Positions 1 through 8,054 of a stretch of 64,000 nt of DNA are shown in pieces; the first letter of the stretch is position 1; each line of letters opens with the position of its first letter. This stretch comes from Streptomyces cyaneus (GTDB lineage Bacteria; Actinomycetota; Actinomycetes; Streptomycetales; Streptomycetaceae), in assembly GCF_004028635.1 (NCBI RefSeq), contig NZ_RQJW01000015.1, positions 1 through 64,000 on the forward strand. The letters are read 5' to 3'. The position numbers were made by a program, and so were the translations under genes. The notes under the pieces are model-generated. The model was not told the DNA's origin. It saw nothing but the letters and a program-made list of their open reading frames with translations, and did no database searches.

Positions 1-1050
1 AACGTGCTGCTGACCGCGGTGCTGGTCCTGCTGGCCTTCCCGGTCCTGGCGGCCGCGCTGTTCGCGCTGGAGGCGGACCGAAAGTTCGGCGCCCACGTCT
101 TCGACTCCGCCAACGGCGGAGCGTTGCTGTGGCAACACCTCTTCTGGTTCTTCGGCCACCCGGAGGTGTACATCATCGCGTTGCCGTTCTTCGGCATCAT
201 TTCCGAGGTCATCCCGGTCTTCTCCCGCAAGCCGATGTTCGGCTACATGGGTCTGATCGCGGCGACCATCGCGATCGCGGGTCTGTCCGTGACGGTGTGG
301 GCGCACCACATGTACGTCACCGGCGGCGTACTCCTGCCGTTCTTCTCCTTCATGACGTTCCTCATCGCCGTACCGACCGGCGTGAAGTTCTTCAACTGGA
401 TCGGAACGATGTGGAACGGCTCGTTGAGCTTCGAAACCCCCATGCTCTGGGCGATGGGCTTCCTGGTGACCTTCGTCTTCGGCGGACTGACCGGCGTCAT
501 GCTCGCCTCACCGCCGCTGGACTTCCCGACGTCCGACACGTACTTCGTGGTGGCCCACTTCCATTACGTCATCTTCGGCACGGTCGTCTTCGCCATGTTC
601 GCCGGATTCCACTTCTGGTGGCCCAAGTTCACGGGCAAAATGCTCGACGAACGCCTCGGCAAGATGACCTTCTGGACGCTGTTCATCGGCTTCCACGGCA
701 CCTTCCTCGTCCAGCACTGGCTGGGCGTCAACGGAATGCAGCGCCGGATTCCCGACTATCTGGCGGTGGAAGGGCTGACGACCCTCAACACACTGTCGAC
801 CGTGTTCTCGTTCGTGCTCGGCCTGTCCCTCCTGCCCTTCTTCTACAACGTCTGGAGAACCGCGAAGTACGGCAGGCAGGTCGAGTCCGACGACCCCTGG
901 GGCTACGGCCGCTCCCTGGAGTGGGCCACCTCCTGCCCGCCACCGCGGCACAACTTCGCGGCACTCCCCCGCATCCGCAGCGAATCCCCGGCGTTCGACC
1001 TCCATCACCCCGGCACCGCGGCCCCGGAGCGGGAGTTGACGGCGCTGTGA
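1..1050 (+). CDS. ctaD: cytochrome c oxidase subunit I, 3' part (cut by window start)
   Basis: This is the C-terminal 349 codons of the haem-copper oxidase catalytic subunit, which reduces O2 to water at a haem a3/CuB centre in the plasma membrane; the 5' part lies before the window. The family is usually about 560 residues long. Visible landmarks are the HPEVYI motif carrying a CuB histidine and the Tyr cross-linked to it, the HHMYV pair of CuB histidines, and HFHYV with the haem a3 and haem a histidines, all set between hydrophobic helices. The reading frame is open from base 1. A small membrane protein gene follows immediately, its possible GTG start overlapping this stop codon. Function is certain; the missing N terminus cannot be assessed. 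Confidence 0.97.
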   Translation, partial: NVLLTAVLVLLAFPVLAAALFALEADRKFGAHVFDSANGGALLWQHLFWFFGHPEVYIIALPFFGIISEVIPVFSRKPMFGYMGLIAATIAIAGLSVTVWAHHMYVTGGVLLPFFSFMTFLIAVPTGVKFFNWIGTMWNGSLSFETPMLWAMGFLVTFVFGGLTGVMLASPPLDFPTSDTYFVVAHFHYVIFGTVVFAMFAGFHFWWPKFTGKMLDERLGKMTFWTLFIGFHGTFLVQHWLGVNGMQRRIPDYLAVEGLTTLNTLSTVFSFVLGLSLLPFFYNVWRTAKYGRQVESDDPWGYGRSLEWATSCPPPRHNFAALPRIRSESPAFDLHHPGTAAPERELTAL

Positions 1051-1055
1051 AGGCC

Positions 1056-1397
1056 ATGGACACCCGTGCGCTCATCAACGACATCGAGGGCCACCTGCTC
1101 CTCACAGCCGCCCGCCGACAGGGGCGAGCGGCCGCCGAGCGCTTCACCGCGCCCCTGCACTGGCTGACGGACGGCCAGCGCGAGGAGCTGGAACGGCAGT
1201 TCGAGAGGGAGTACCTCGCTCTCGCCCGTGACTCCTGGCGACGTACGGCCGAGCGTGCCGGGGAGTTGCGGGGCGAGTACGAGGCGAGATACCGCGGCCT
1301 GCGACGCCGCCTGCTGGCCGCCTGGCTGGTGGCGTGCGCCGCGCTGACGGCCGCGGGTGTTCTGGTGCTCAGACTCGCCGGGAGCATGTCGCTTTGA
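1056..1397 (+). CDS. small membrane protein downstream of ctaD
   Basis: A 113-residue protein of unknown function. Residues 1-85 are charged and probably helical, with an Arg/Glu-rich segment around residues 45-80. The C terminus is a single transmembrane helix (about residues 90-108, Leu/Ala/Val-rich) followed by a short tail. I chose the ATG at 1056; an in-frame GTG at 1047 would overlap the ctaD stop as GTGA and add three residues, which suggests translational coupling to ctaD. The position right after ctaD hints at a role with the oxidase, but that is inference only. I do not recognise a named domain. Confidence 0.8.
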   Translation: MDTRALINDIEGHLLLTAARRQGRAAAERFTAPLHWLTDGQREELERQFEREYLALARDSWRRTAERAGELRGEYEARYRGLRRRLLAAWLVACAALTAAGVLVLRLAGSMSL

Positions 1398-1581
1398 CCG
1401 GCTGACCAGTTGATCCGAACTGTCGGCAGACTCCACCGCCTCCGGATGCTGTCCTGGCGGACCGCGCGCATTCATGCCGCCCGCCCCGCTCTCCGCCGGC
1501 ACGTCCACCTAACAGCTGATGACCGCCAATTCGTATAGTTTCGCAGTCTTTTAGGGCGAAGCAAGAAGCGCGTCCCGGGCT

Positions 1582-1615
1582 GGGCTGGTTCCCGGACTCC
1601 TGGGGGAACCAGCCC
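1582..1615 (-). terminator. intrinsic-type hairpin after the GH27 gene
   Basis: A perfect 12-bp stem (GGGCTGGTTCCC at 1582-1593 and its complement at 1604-1615) with a 10-nt loop lies 17 nt beyond the stop of the GH27 gene on the minus strand. There is no long T run, which is usual for Streptomyces terminators. It may also serve the plus-strand gene ending at 1397. Confidence 0.7.
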
Positions 1616-1632
1616 GGATCGCCCGGCCGGCG

Positions 1633-3594
1633 CTAGCTCACCGTCCACTTCTGGTTGCTCTGGCCGTTGCAGGACCAGAGCACCAGCTTCGTGCCGTTGG
1701 CCGTGGCCGCGCCGTACGCGTCCAGGCAGAGCCCGGCGTTGACGTTGGTGATCGTGCCGTCGCTGTTCACGTTCCACTTCTGGTTGTTCTGGCCGTTGCA
1801 GTCCCAGATGACGACCCGGGTGCCGTTGGTGGTGCCTTGGTTGTAGGCGTCGAGGCACTTGTTGCCGTAGACGACCAGCTCCTTGCGGGTGCTGTTGTAC
1901 TGCCAGACCTGGTTCTGGCCGCCGGTGCAGTCCCACAGTTGGGCGTCGGTGCCGTTGGCGATGGTGTTGTCGTTGATGTCCGCGCAACGGCCGGACTGGG
2001 TGCCGGTGACGAGGCTGCCGTTCTTGCCCGGCAGCGGCCGCACCACGATGCCGTCGAGGGTCGGGGCGCCGGAGAAGGAGATCGTGTTGGTGCTGCCCTT
2101 GACGAGGGAGACGTTGACCGAGATGTTGCCGGCGCTCGAGCCGGTCGGCGGGAAGGAGACCTTCGTGGAGGTCTGGCCGTTGACGGTGAGGGTGGCGGTC
2201 CGGGCGGTGGAGGTGTTGTTGGTGTAGGAGACGTCGACCGTCTTCAGACCGGCGCTGTCGGCGACCACGCCGGAGAAGCTCGCCGTGCCGTTGTACGTGC
2301 TCGCCGACTGCTCGGTGCCCCCGGTGACCGTGAGCATCACGGAGCCGTTCGCCGGCACGGAGGCGGTGTAACTGGTGCCGGTCGTGGCGACGTTCTGGCG
2401 GGCCCACAGGTCACGGACGGTCGCGGAGGCGTTCGTCAGGCCCAGGTCGGACCAGCGGACCGTCATGTTCTGCGTGGTCGACGTGCGGTTGAGGAGCACG
2501 ACGGCACGGTTGCCGGTGCCGGCGAGGACCTTGCCGTACACCTGGAGACCGGAGCTGTCCTCGGCGACCTTCACGCCCTGGAGGCCGCGCGGGTCCTGGT
2601 CGACGGCGATGACCTCGGGGTTGGTGAGGATGTTCGTCGACTCGGTGGTGAGGGTGGTGAGGTCGAGGCCGGCGAGCAGCGGAGCCCCGGAGATCGCCCA
2701 CAGGTTCATGTGGGAGCGGCTCTGTGCGGCGGTCAGGCCGTTCATCCCGACGACCATCATGTCGGGGTCGTTGTAGTAGCCGGTGTGCTGGGCCGTGGGG
2801 TGGATGTTGCGGTCGAAGGCGGTCAGGACGTTGCTGTACGACGGGGTCCCGCCGTGGAAGAAGATGTCCGTGTTCGTCCGCCACATCGGGCCCATGCCCG
2901 GCGCCCAGTTCCAGGGGTTGGAGTAGCCCCAGTTACACAGGGAGAGAGCGAGCGGGCGGCCCGTCGCCGCGGTCGCCGCGGTCACGGCGTTGCTGATCGC
3001 CTGGTAGGTCGTCTTCGGGTCGAGGCCCTCGGCGTCACCGCCGCACCAGTCGACCTTCACGAAGTCGAAGCCCCAGCGGGAGAAGGAGAGCATGTCCTGC
3101 TCGTAGTGGCCCTCGCTGCCGGAGCCGGGCGCGGCGGGGCGGCCGGTCGGGAAGTAGTAGCCGCAGCCGTCCTTGCCGGCGTCGGTGTAGATCCCGGCCT
3201 TCAGGCCCTTGCTGTGGATGTAGTCGGCGATGGCCTTCATGCCGCCCGGCCACTCGGCCTCGTCGACGGTGATGTTGCCGGCGCTGTCGCGGGTGCCCTG
3301 CCACCAGCCCTCGTCGATGTTGATGTAGTCGTAGCCGGCCTCGGGCAGCCCCGCCGCCACGAACGCGTCGACCTGCTTCTTGATGACGTTGTAGTCGACC
3401 TTCGCGGCGAAGGCGTTCCAGGACGCCCAGCCCATGGGGGCGGCCGGCACCGGTATCTGACGGTTCGTCACTGCCTGAGCCGGAGCGGTTCCGGCGAACA
3501 GGAGCGCGGCCGTGGCGGTGAGCGCCAGGACGAGGGCGCGCACGCCGGCCGATCTGCAACGGCGCAAGAGAGAGGTTCGGGGCGGGGGGTACAT
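1633..3594 (-). CDS. secreted GH27 alpha-galactosidase / beta-L-arabinopyranosidase with CBM13 lectin domain
   Basis: A 653-residue exported glycoside hydrolase. Residues 1-41 form a twin-arginine-rich signal peptide ending in APAQA. The GH27 barrel spans about 50-330, with MGWASWNAF, the loop IDEGWW, the nucleophile D182 in VDWCGG and the acid/base D243 in NTDIF. A beta-sandwich follows (about 335-425), then a CBM35-like module (about 430-520) and a ricin-type CBM13 trefoil with three QxW repeats (about 523-653). The ATG at 3594 is preceded by AAGGAG at good spacing; a longer frame upstream lacks that site. Canonical alpha-galactosidases have two Asp in the loop before the Trp, whereas this protein has D94-E95, as I recall for the S. 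avermitilis beta-L-arabinopyranosidase. Substrate is therefore uncertain between alpha-galactosides and beta-L-arabinopyranosides. Confidence 0.93.
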   Translation of the reverse strand: MYPPPRTSLLRRCRSAGVRALVLALTATAALLFAGTAPAQAVTNRQIPVPAAPMGWASWNAFAAKVDYNVIKKQVDAFVAAGLPEAGYDYINIDEGWWQGTRDSAGNITVDEAEWPGGMKAIADYIHSKGLKAGIYTDAGKDGCGYYFPTGRPAAPGSGSEGHYEQDMLSFSRWGFDFVKVDWCGGDAEGLDPKTTYQAISNAVTAATAATGRPLALSLCNWGYSNPWNWAPGMGPMWRTNTDIFFHGGTPSYSNVLTAFDRNIHPTAQHTGYYNDPDMMVVGMNGLTAAQSRSHMNLWAISGAPLLAGLDLTTLTTESTNILTNPEVIAVDQDPRGLQGVKVAEDSSGLQVYGKVLAGTGNRAVVLLNRTSTTQNMTVRWSDLGLTNASATVRDLWARQNVATTGTSYTASVPANGSVMLTVTGGTEQSASTYNGTASFSGVVADSAGLKTVDVSYTNNTSTARTATLTVNGQTSTKVSFPPTGSSAGNISVNVSLVKGSTNTISFSGAPTLDGIVVRPLPGKNGSLVTGTQSGRCADINDNTIANGTDAQLWDCTGGQNQVWQYNSTRKELVVYGNKCLDAYNQGTTNGTRVVIWDCNGQNNQKWNVNSDGTITNVNAGLCLDAYGAATANGTKLVLWSCNGQSNQKWTVS

Positions 3595-3625
3595 GCGGCT
3601 CCTTAGCGCGGGGGGATCACCCAGC

Positions 3626-3664
3626 ATGTTCGATATCTCGAATGCCAGTCGGAACATCGAACAT
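3626..3664. promoter_or_regulatory. candidate operator upstream of the GH27 gene
   Basis: Inverted copies ATGTTCGAT (3626-3634) and ATCGAACAT (3656-3664) frame a third related half-site TCTCGAAT (3636-3643). They lie 32-70 nt upstream of the GH27 start, where a sugar-responsive repressor (LacI, GntR or ROK type) would be expected. The regulator is not encoded in the window as far as I can tell. Confidence 0.4.
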
Positions 3665-3779
3665 ATCGCGCTGAAAGTAGAGCCAGGAGATGAGGAAGTC
3701 AACGGATGGGACGGAGCTGAAATCGCCCTCGCCCACGGGCCGTTCCCACACCGCGGCGGGCGCCGCCATACTGGCCGAC

Positions 3780-5006
3780 GTGCGCGTAGCGATCATGACG
3801 GCGGGCTCCCGGGGCGATGTGGCCCCCTACACCGGACTCGGGCACGCCCTGTCCCTGGCCGGGCACGAGGTCACCCTGGTCACCCACGGCTGCTTCGAGC
3901 GGCTGGTCGCGGGGTCGGGCGTACGCTTCCATCCGATGCCGCTGGATCCACGGGCGGAACTGGAGTCGGCGCGCGGCCGCAGTCTGCACCGGAGCACCAC
4001 CGGCGTCGGCAAGCTGGTGCGCGTGGTGGGGATGGCGCGGACCCTGGCCGGCCGGATGACGGACGACATGCTGGCCGCCGCCCGGGCCAGCGACCTCCTG
4101 CTCCTGGCGGGCTCCACCGCACCGCTAGGGCGGGCCATCGCCGAGGGCCTGTCGCTGCCGACCATCGACGTGCCCCTGCAACCACTCGCCCCCACCCGGG
4201 AGTTCGGTCCACCGATGCTCGGGGGCCGCTCCTGGGGAGCCGTCGGGAACCGGGTCGCCGGGCACGGCGTGAGCTTGGCCATCGAGCGGGTCTTCTCGGC
4301 GGCCGTACCGGAGGTGCGAGCGCTACTGGGGCTCTCTCGCAGCAGGGCACGCGGCACGCGCGAGGGCCCCGTACTGCACGGCTTCAGCTCCCTGGTGGTG
4401 CCCCGGCCGCGCGACTGGCGGCCGGATCTGGAGGTGACCGGTTACTGGTGGCCGTACGACGGTGAGGCCCAACTCCCGCCCGAGCTGCGGGACTTCCTGG
4501 ACGCGGGTGAGCCGCCGGTCTTCGTGGGACTGGGCAGCGCGACCGTACCGGATCCCGCGCGACTCAGCGCCGAGGTGGTGGGCGCCCTGCGCCGGGCCGG
4601 GCTGCGCGGGGTGATCCAGCGGGGCTGGGGTGGCCTGGAGGCCGCCGGGGACGACGTACTGACCATCGGCGAGGTGCCGCACTCCGCGCTGTTCCCGAGG
4701 ATGGCCGCCGTGGTCCACCACTGCGGGGCGGGCACGACCGCCGCCGGGCTGCGCGCCGGGGTGCCGGCCGTTGCGATCCCGGTCCAGTTCGACGAGGGCT
4801 TCTGGGCCGGTCGCCTGGTCGCACTCGGCGTGGCGCCCCGCGCCGTGCCGCTGCGCAACCTCACGGCCGAGGCGCTGGCAGCCGCACTGCGGCAGGCGAC
4901 CGGCGATCCGTCCTACGGCCGTCGCGCCCGGGCCCTGGCCGACGGACTGCGCGCCGAGGACGGTGTGGCTCCCGTCCTCGATGCTGTGAACCGGCTCCAG
5001 GGCTGA
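3780..5006 (+). CDS. GT1-family (macrolide-type) glycosyltransferase
   Basis: A GT-B fold nucleotide-sugar transferase of about 408 residues, related to enzymes that glycosylate macrolides, sterols and other small molecules in the cytoplasm. The N terminus VRVAIMTAGSRGDVAPYTG is the classic acceptor-side start of the family, which is why I place the start at the GTG at 3780. The C-terminal donor-binding half contains GEVPHSALFPRM and HHCGAGTTAAGLRAGVP, the nucleotide-sugar signature with its His and Gly residues. An ATG at 3690 would add 30 non-conserved residues and has its AGGAG directly against the start codon. It is divergent from the GH27 gene. A decayed copy of the same family lies at 7621-7975, so the region may once have held two paralogues. 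Acceptor unknown. Confidence 0.85.
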   Translation: MRVAIMTAGSRGDVAPYTGLGHALSLAGHEVTLVTHGCFERLVAGSGVRFHPMPLDPRAELESARGRSLHRSTTGVGKLVRVVGMARTLAGRMTDDMLAAARASDLLLLAGSTAPLGRAIAEGLSLPTIDVPLQPLAPTREFGPPMLGGRSWGAVGNRVAGHGVSLAIERVFSAAVPEVRALLGLSRSRARGTREGPVLHGFSSLVVPRPRDWRPDLEVTGYWWPYDGEAQLPPELRDFLDAGEPPVFVGLGSATVPDPARLSAEVVGALRRAGLRGVIQRGWGGLEAAGDDVLTIGEVPHSALFPRMAAVVHHCGAGTTAAGLRAGVPAVAIPVQFDEGFWAGRLVALGVAPRAVPLRNLTAEALAAALRQATGDPSYGRRARALADGLRAEDGVAPVLDAVNRLQG

Positions 5007-5027
5007 GCCCGAGCAGAGCTGAATCGC

Positions 5028-5056
5028 CGTTCAGCTTCGTTCAGCAGGCGTTCAGC
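5028..5056 (+). promoter_or_regulatory. three CGTTCAGC direct repeats, possible OmpR/PhoB-type regulator site
   Basis: CGTTCAGC occurs exactly at 5028, 5038 and 5049, that is at 10- and 11-bp intervals on one face of the helix, 70-97 nt upstream of the PepSY gene. Tandem repeats of this spacing, similar to the Streptomyces PHO box unit GTTCACC, are typical of OmpR/PhoB-family response regulators. Confidence 0.5.
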
Positions 5057-5124
5057 GACGGCATCGCATCCTGGAAGCGCAGGTCGGACCACCCGAGAGG
5101 GCGGGCGCAACACAGGGAGCGGAC

Positions 5125-5454
5125 ATGAGGCACAAGGGCAAGTGGATCGCCGCAGGCGTGATCTCCGCCGCGCTCATCGGCGGCGGCACCGGGCTCGCCG
5201 TGGCCACCGCCGGCGGGGACGACGACTCCTCCGAGAAGCCCATCACGGGCGTCGCGCTGGAGAAGGCGAGCGCCGCAGCACTGGCGCACATGGGAGGCGG
5301 CAAGGTCACGGACACCGAGGTCGGCGACGAGGACGGGTACTACGAGGTCGAGGTCACCCTCAAGGGCAAGCAGAGCGACGTCCACCTCGACAAGGACTTC
5401 AAGGTCCTCAGCACCGAGGCGGACAGCGAGAACGAGAAGAACGACCAGGACTGA
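5125..5454 (+). CDS. secreted/anchored PepSY-domain protein
   Basis: A 109-residue protein with an N-terminal signal or anchor (residues 8-30, Ala/Gly/Ile-rich) and one PepSY domain (about 38-96: a helix, then beta strands around YYEVEVTLKGKQSDVHLDKDFKV). The C-terminal tail is strongly acidic. PepSY domains are known from protease propeptides and from small envelope proteins linked to two-component systems; here no catalytic residues are present, so an inhibitory or sensing role outside the membrane is likely. GGGAGC lies 7 nt before the ATG. Three direct repeats upstream suggest response-regulator control. No sensor kinase is adjacent. Confidence 0.85.
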   Translation: MRHKGKWIAAGVISAALIGGGTGLAVATAGGDDDSSEKPITGVALEKASAAALAHMGGGKVTDTEVGDEDGYYEVEVTLKGKQSDVHLDKDFKVLSTEADSENEKNDQD

Positions 5455-5486
5455 CCCTCGCAGGCACCGGGAGCAACGCGACCTGC

Positions 5487-6149
5487 TCAGGCGCCGGCAG
5501 CCCGGGGATCCGCCGGTTGGAGGATGCCGAGGAGGAGGCGGACGAGTTCGTCGACGACCTCGTCGAGGGTCGCGTCCACCCACCCCGCGCTCCAGTCGTG
5601 CAGCAGCCCGTTGACGCTGCCGATGAACGCGGTCGCGGCGAGGCGGTAGTCGCGGGGCGCCGCCTCACCGCGGCTGACGGCGGCCGCCGCCTCGGCACAG
5701 ACGAGTTCGACCCAGCCGGCGCGACGGGCGAGGCGCTGTTCCTCCATGCGGGGGCTGACGCCGATGATCTCGACGAAGGTGATGCGGATGCGGCGCGGGT
5801 CGGAGGTTACGTTCGCGGCGTACGCGCGGAAGATCTCGGTGACCCGTTCGACCAGCGGCAGGTTCTCCGCGCCGGCCACCGCCGCCAGAACGGCCTCCTC
5901 CGCCCACGCGTTGACCTGGAGATGGAGGGCGGCCAGGACGTCCTCGAGCGTGCGGAACTCCTCGTAGAACTGACGCGTCGACAGGCCCGCGGCCTCGCTC
6001 AGCGCCGCGACCGTCGTGCCCCGGTATCCGGGGCTGCCGCCGAACAGTTGGAGCGCGGCGTCGAGGAAGCGGCGCCGCCGCTCGGCCTGTCGCTCCTCGG
6101 CCGACTTGCCGCCGTAGCGGCCGGTGGGCGCCTTGAGCCTGCCCGCCAC
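5487..6149 (-). CDS. TetR-family transcriptional regulator
   Basis: A repressor-type protein of about 220 residues. The helix-turn-helix lies near the N terminus (about residues 25-70): RRRFLDAALQLFG, then GYRGTTVAALSEAAGLSTRQFYEEF, the typical TetR recognition helix. The rest is the ligand-binding helical domain. I placed the start at the GTG at 6149, preceded by GGGAGG at 5-nt spacing; a TTG at 6185 would add 12 residues. It is divergent from the secreted beta-propeller gene at 6348 and a perfect inverted repeat lies between them, so it probably represses itself and that gene. Ligand unknown. Confidence 0.9.
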   Translation of the reverse strand: MAGRLKAPTGRYGGKSAEERQAERRRRFLDAALQLFGGSPGYRGTTVAALSEAAGLSTRQFYEEFRTLEDVLAALHLQVNAWAEEAVLAAVAGAENLPLVERVTEIFRAYAANVTSDPRRIRITFVEIIGVSPRMEEQRLARRAGWVELVCAEAAAAVSRGEAAPRDYRLAATAFIGSVNGLLHDWSAGWVDATLDEVVDELVRLLLGILQPADPRAAGA

Positions 6150-6226
6150 GCTGTCCTCCCGCTGCCTCGCCGACCCGACGGCCAATTTTGTCGTGTACGC
6201 AGTCTTGTGGAGAAGGGCACCCCCTC

Positions 6227-6242
6227 CTTACTTTTCAGTAAG
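6227..6242. promoter_or_regulatory. candidate TetR operator (CTTACT-TTTC-AGTAAG)
   Basis: A perfect 6-bp inverted repeat with a 4-nt centre lies in the intergenic region between the divergent tetR gene and the beta-propeller gene. A TTGATT hexamer that could be a -35 element begins immediately after the site, so a bound repressor would block transcription to the right. A second inverted pair, TCTGAA (6248) and TTCAGA (6264), follows. Confidence 0.5.
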
Positions 6243-6347
6243 TTGATTCTGAAAGCACCTGTGTTCAGATTCGCCGTGCTTCACAGTCACCATCGCCTCT
6301 TGGCATGCCCCACTCCCGACGCCCCACCTCAGAGGAAGAGAGCAGTC

Positions 6348-7601
6348 ATGCCTGCCATCAGACCCAGGCACCTGTGCTCCGTAGCCGCCGCCCTCGCCCT
6401 GACCGTCACCGCTCCCGCAACCGCCGCCACGGCCGCCGACTCCTCGGCGGCCGCCCTGCGTGAGGTGCTGTTCGTCGGCAACAACTGGGACGGCACCGCC
6501 GATGTCATCAAGTCCTCCGGCGACTTCGCGAAGATCGGCCGTATCGATGTCGTCCCCGACAAGGACGAGCGGATGGCGGAGATCAACGCCGATCCGATCA
6601 AGTGGATCTACTTCATGGCGATCCGCAACAGTGTCGGCGAGGGCCACGATCAGTTCGTCGACGACATGTACTCCACGCCCGACGGCACGTCGATGGTCGT
6701 CTCCCGGCCGAGCTTCGCCGACGTGGTCTCCATCGATCTGACCACCGGCGACATCAACTGGCGCTTCGCCGTGTCCGGTTACCGCGCCGACCACATGGCG
6801 GTCTCCCCCGACGGCAAACGGGTCGCGGTGTCGGCCTCGACCTCCAACACCGTGCATGTGCTGGACATCAACTCCGGCAAGGAGTTGGGCAAGTTCGCCA
6901 CCGGCGACAAGCCGCACGAGAACATCTTCACCCAGGACGGCAAGTACATCTACAACATGGCGATCGGCGACGTGAACACGCAGACCGACGCCCCCTGGCT
7001 GGACTGGACGAAGGGCGACCGGCGCATCACCGTCGTCGACGCGACCACGTACCAGCAGGTCAAGGTGATCGACATGCGCCCGAAGCTGGACGCGATCGGC
7101 CTCACGGACCACTCCGACGCGGTCCGGCCCGCGGTGTTCTCGCCGGACGAGTCGAAGCTGTACTTCCAGGTGTCGTTCTTCAACGGCTTCTTCGAGTACG
7201 ACCTGGCCACCGACAAGATCACCCGCACGAAGACCCTGCCGAAGAACCCCGCGACCAGCGACGACCGCACCACCTTCGTCAACGACTCGCGCCACCACGG
7301 GCTTTCGATGAGCCCCGACGGCAGCAAGCTGTGCGTCGCGGGCACGATGGACGACTACGCGACCGTCGTCAACCGCACCACCCTGCAGGAGGGTCCGCTG
7401 GTCACCGCCTCCAAGCCCTACTGGGCCACGGTCAGCGGTGACGGCAAGTCCTGCGTGGTCTCCGAGAGCGGCACCGACCAGGTCACGGCCATCGACTTCG
7501 CCACCGGCAAGAAGCAGGTGTCCGTCCCGGTCGGCGACCACCCGCAGCGGGTCCGGCTGGCCCACGTACCGGCCGACTGGACCAGCCCGTCGGCCGGCTG
7601 A
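6348..7601 (+). CDS. secreted YVTN-type beta-propeller protein
   Basis: A 417-residue exported protein with a signal peptide (about residues 1-30, ending ATAATA-A). The mature part contains repeated beta-propeller blades of the YVTN/cytochrome d1-like type, for example SPDGKRVAVSASTSNTVHVLDI, VFSPDESKLYFQVS and VSGDGKSCVVSESGTDQVTAI, each with the SPDG turn. No haem-binding CxxCH motif and no catalytic residues are evident, so it is more likely a binding or scaffold protein than an enzyme. AGAGGAAG precedes the ATG. It is divergent from a TetR regulator that probably controls it. Precise role unknown. Confidence 0.85.
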   Translation: MPAIRPRHLCSVAAALALTVTAPATAATAADSSAAALREVLFVGNNWDGTADVIKSSGDFAKIGRIDVVPDKDERMAEINADPIKWIYFMAIRNSVGEGHDQFVDDMYSTPDGTSMVVSRPSFADVVSIDLTTGDINWRFAVSGYRADHMAVSPDGKRVAVSASTSNTVHVLDINSGKELGKFATGDKPHENIFTQDGKYIYNMAIGDVNTQTDAPWLDWTKGDRRITVVDATTYQQVKVIDMRPKLDAIGLTDHSDAVRPAVFSPDESKLYFQVSFFNGFFEYDLATDKITRTKTLPKNPATSDDRTTFVNDSRHHGLSMSPDGSKLCVAGTMDDYATVVNRTTLQEGPLVTASKPYWATVSGDGKSCVVSESGTDQVTAIDFATGKKQVSVPVGDHPQRVRLAHVPADWTSPSAG

Positions 7602-7620
7602 TCAGCCCGCGTCCCGAAGT

Positions 7621-7975
7621 TCAGCTCGGGGCCTTGAGCACCGCACCCACCCCGTCCTCGGTCGCCATGTGCCGCGCGGCGACCGGGGCGGCACGGGTGT
7701 ACGCCTGCTGCCGTACGGCCTGACCGAGCACGTCGGCGAGCCGTTCGGCAGTGAGGGACGCGAAGGGGATCGGGTCGGTGGCCGCGCCGATCGAGGCCGG
7801 CCGCCCGGCCCGGAACGGCCGGCCCGCCGTCACCGGCACCGGGACGGCGGGGACCCCGGCCCGCAGAGCCGCCGCCGCGGTGCCCGCCCCGGCGTGGTGG
7901 ACCGCCGCGGCCACCCCCAGGAACAGCAGCTCGTGCGGACGTCGCCGATCGTCAGGACGTCGTCGCCGTCGGTTC
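7621..7975 (-). pseudogene. remnant of a GT1-family glycosyltransferase (C-terminal part, frameshifted)
   Basis: The translation ELLFLGVAAAVHHAGAGT and the following GVPAVPVPV match the donor-sugar signature of GT1 transferases and closely resemble the intact gene at 3780. The preceding DDVLTIGDV segment is in another frame: one base appears lost near 7937, where a PHELLF reading would need one more C. Only about the last 115 codons of a 400-codon gene remain, and nothing resembling the N-terminal half is present. It abuts a truncated MerR gene on the same strand. Confidence 0.7.
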
Positions 7976-8054
7976 GGCAACGCGGCTGAGGGTGCCCCGT
8001 CCGGGGGAGTGCGTGCCAGACGCCGCCGGGCAGGCGGGAATCCGCCGACAGGGC

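Noticed and set aside
1837..3606. A 589-codon plus-strand frame opposite the GH27 gene
   Set aside because: Val/Gly/Asp-rich shadow translation; the minus strand has a full GH27-CBM protein with a signal peptide.
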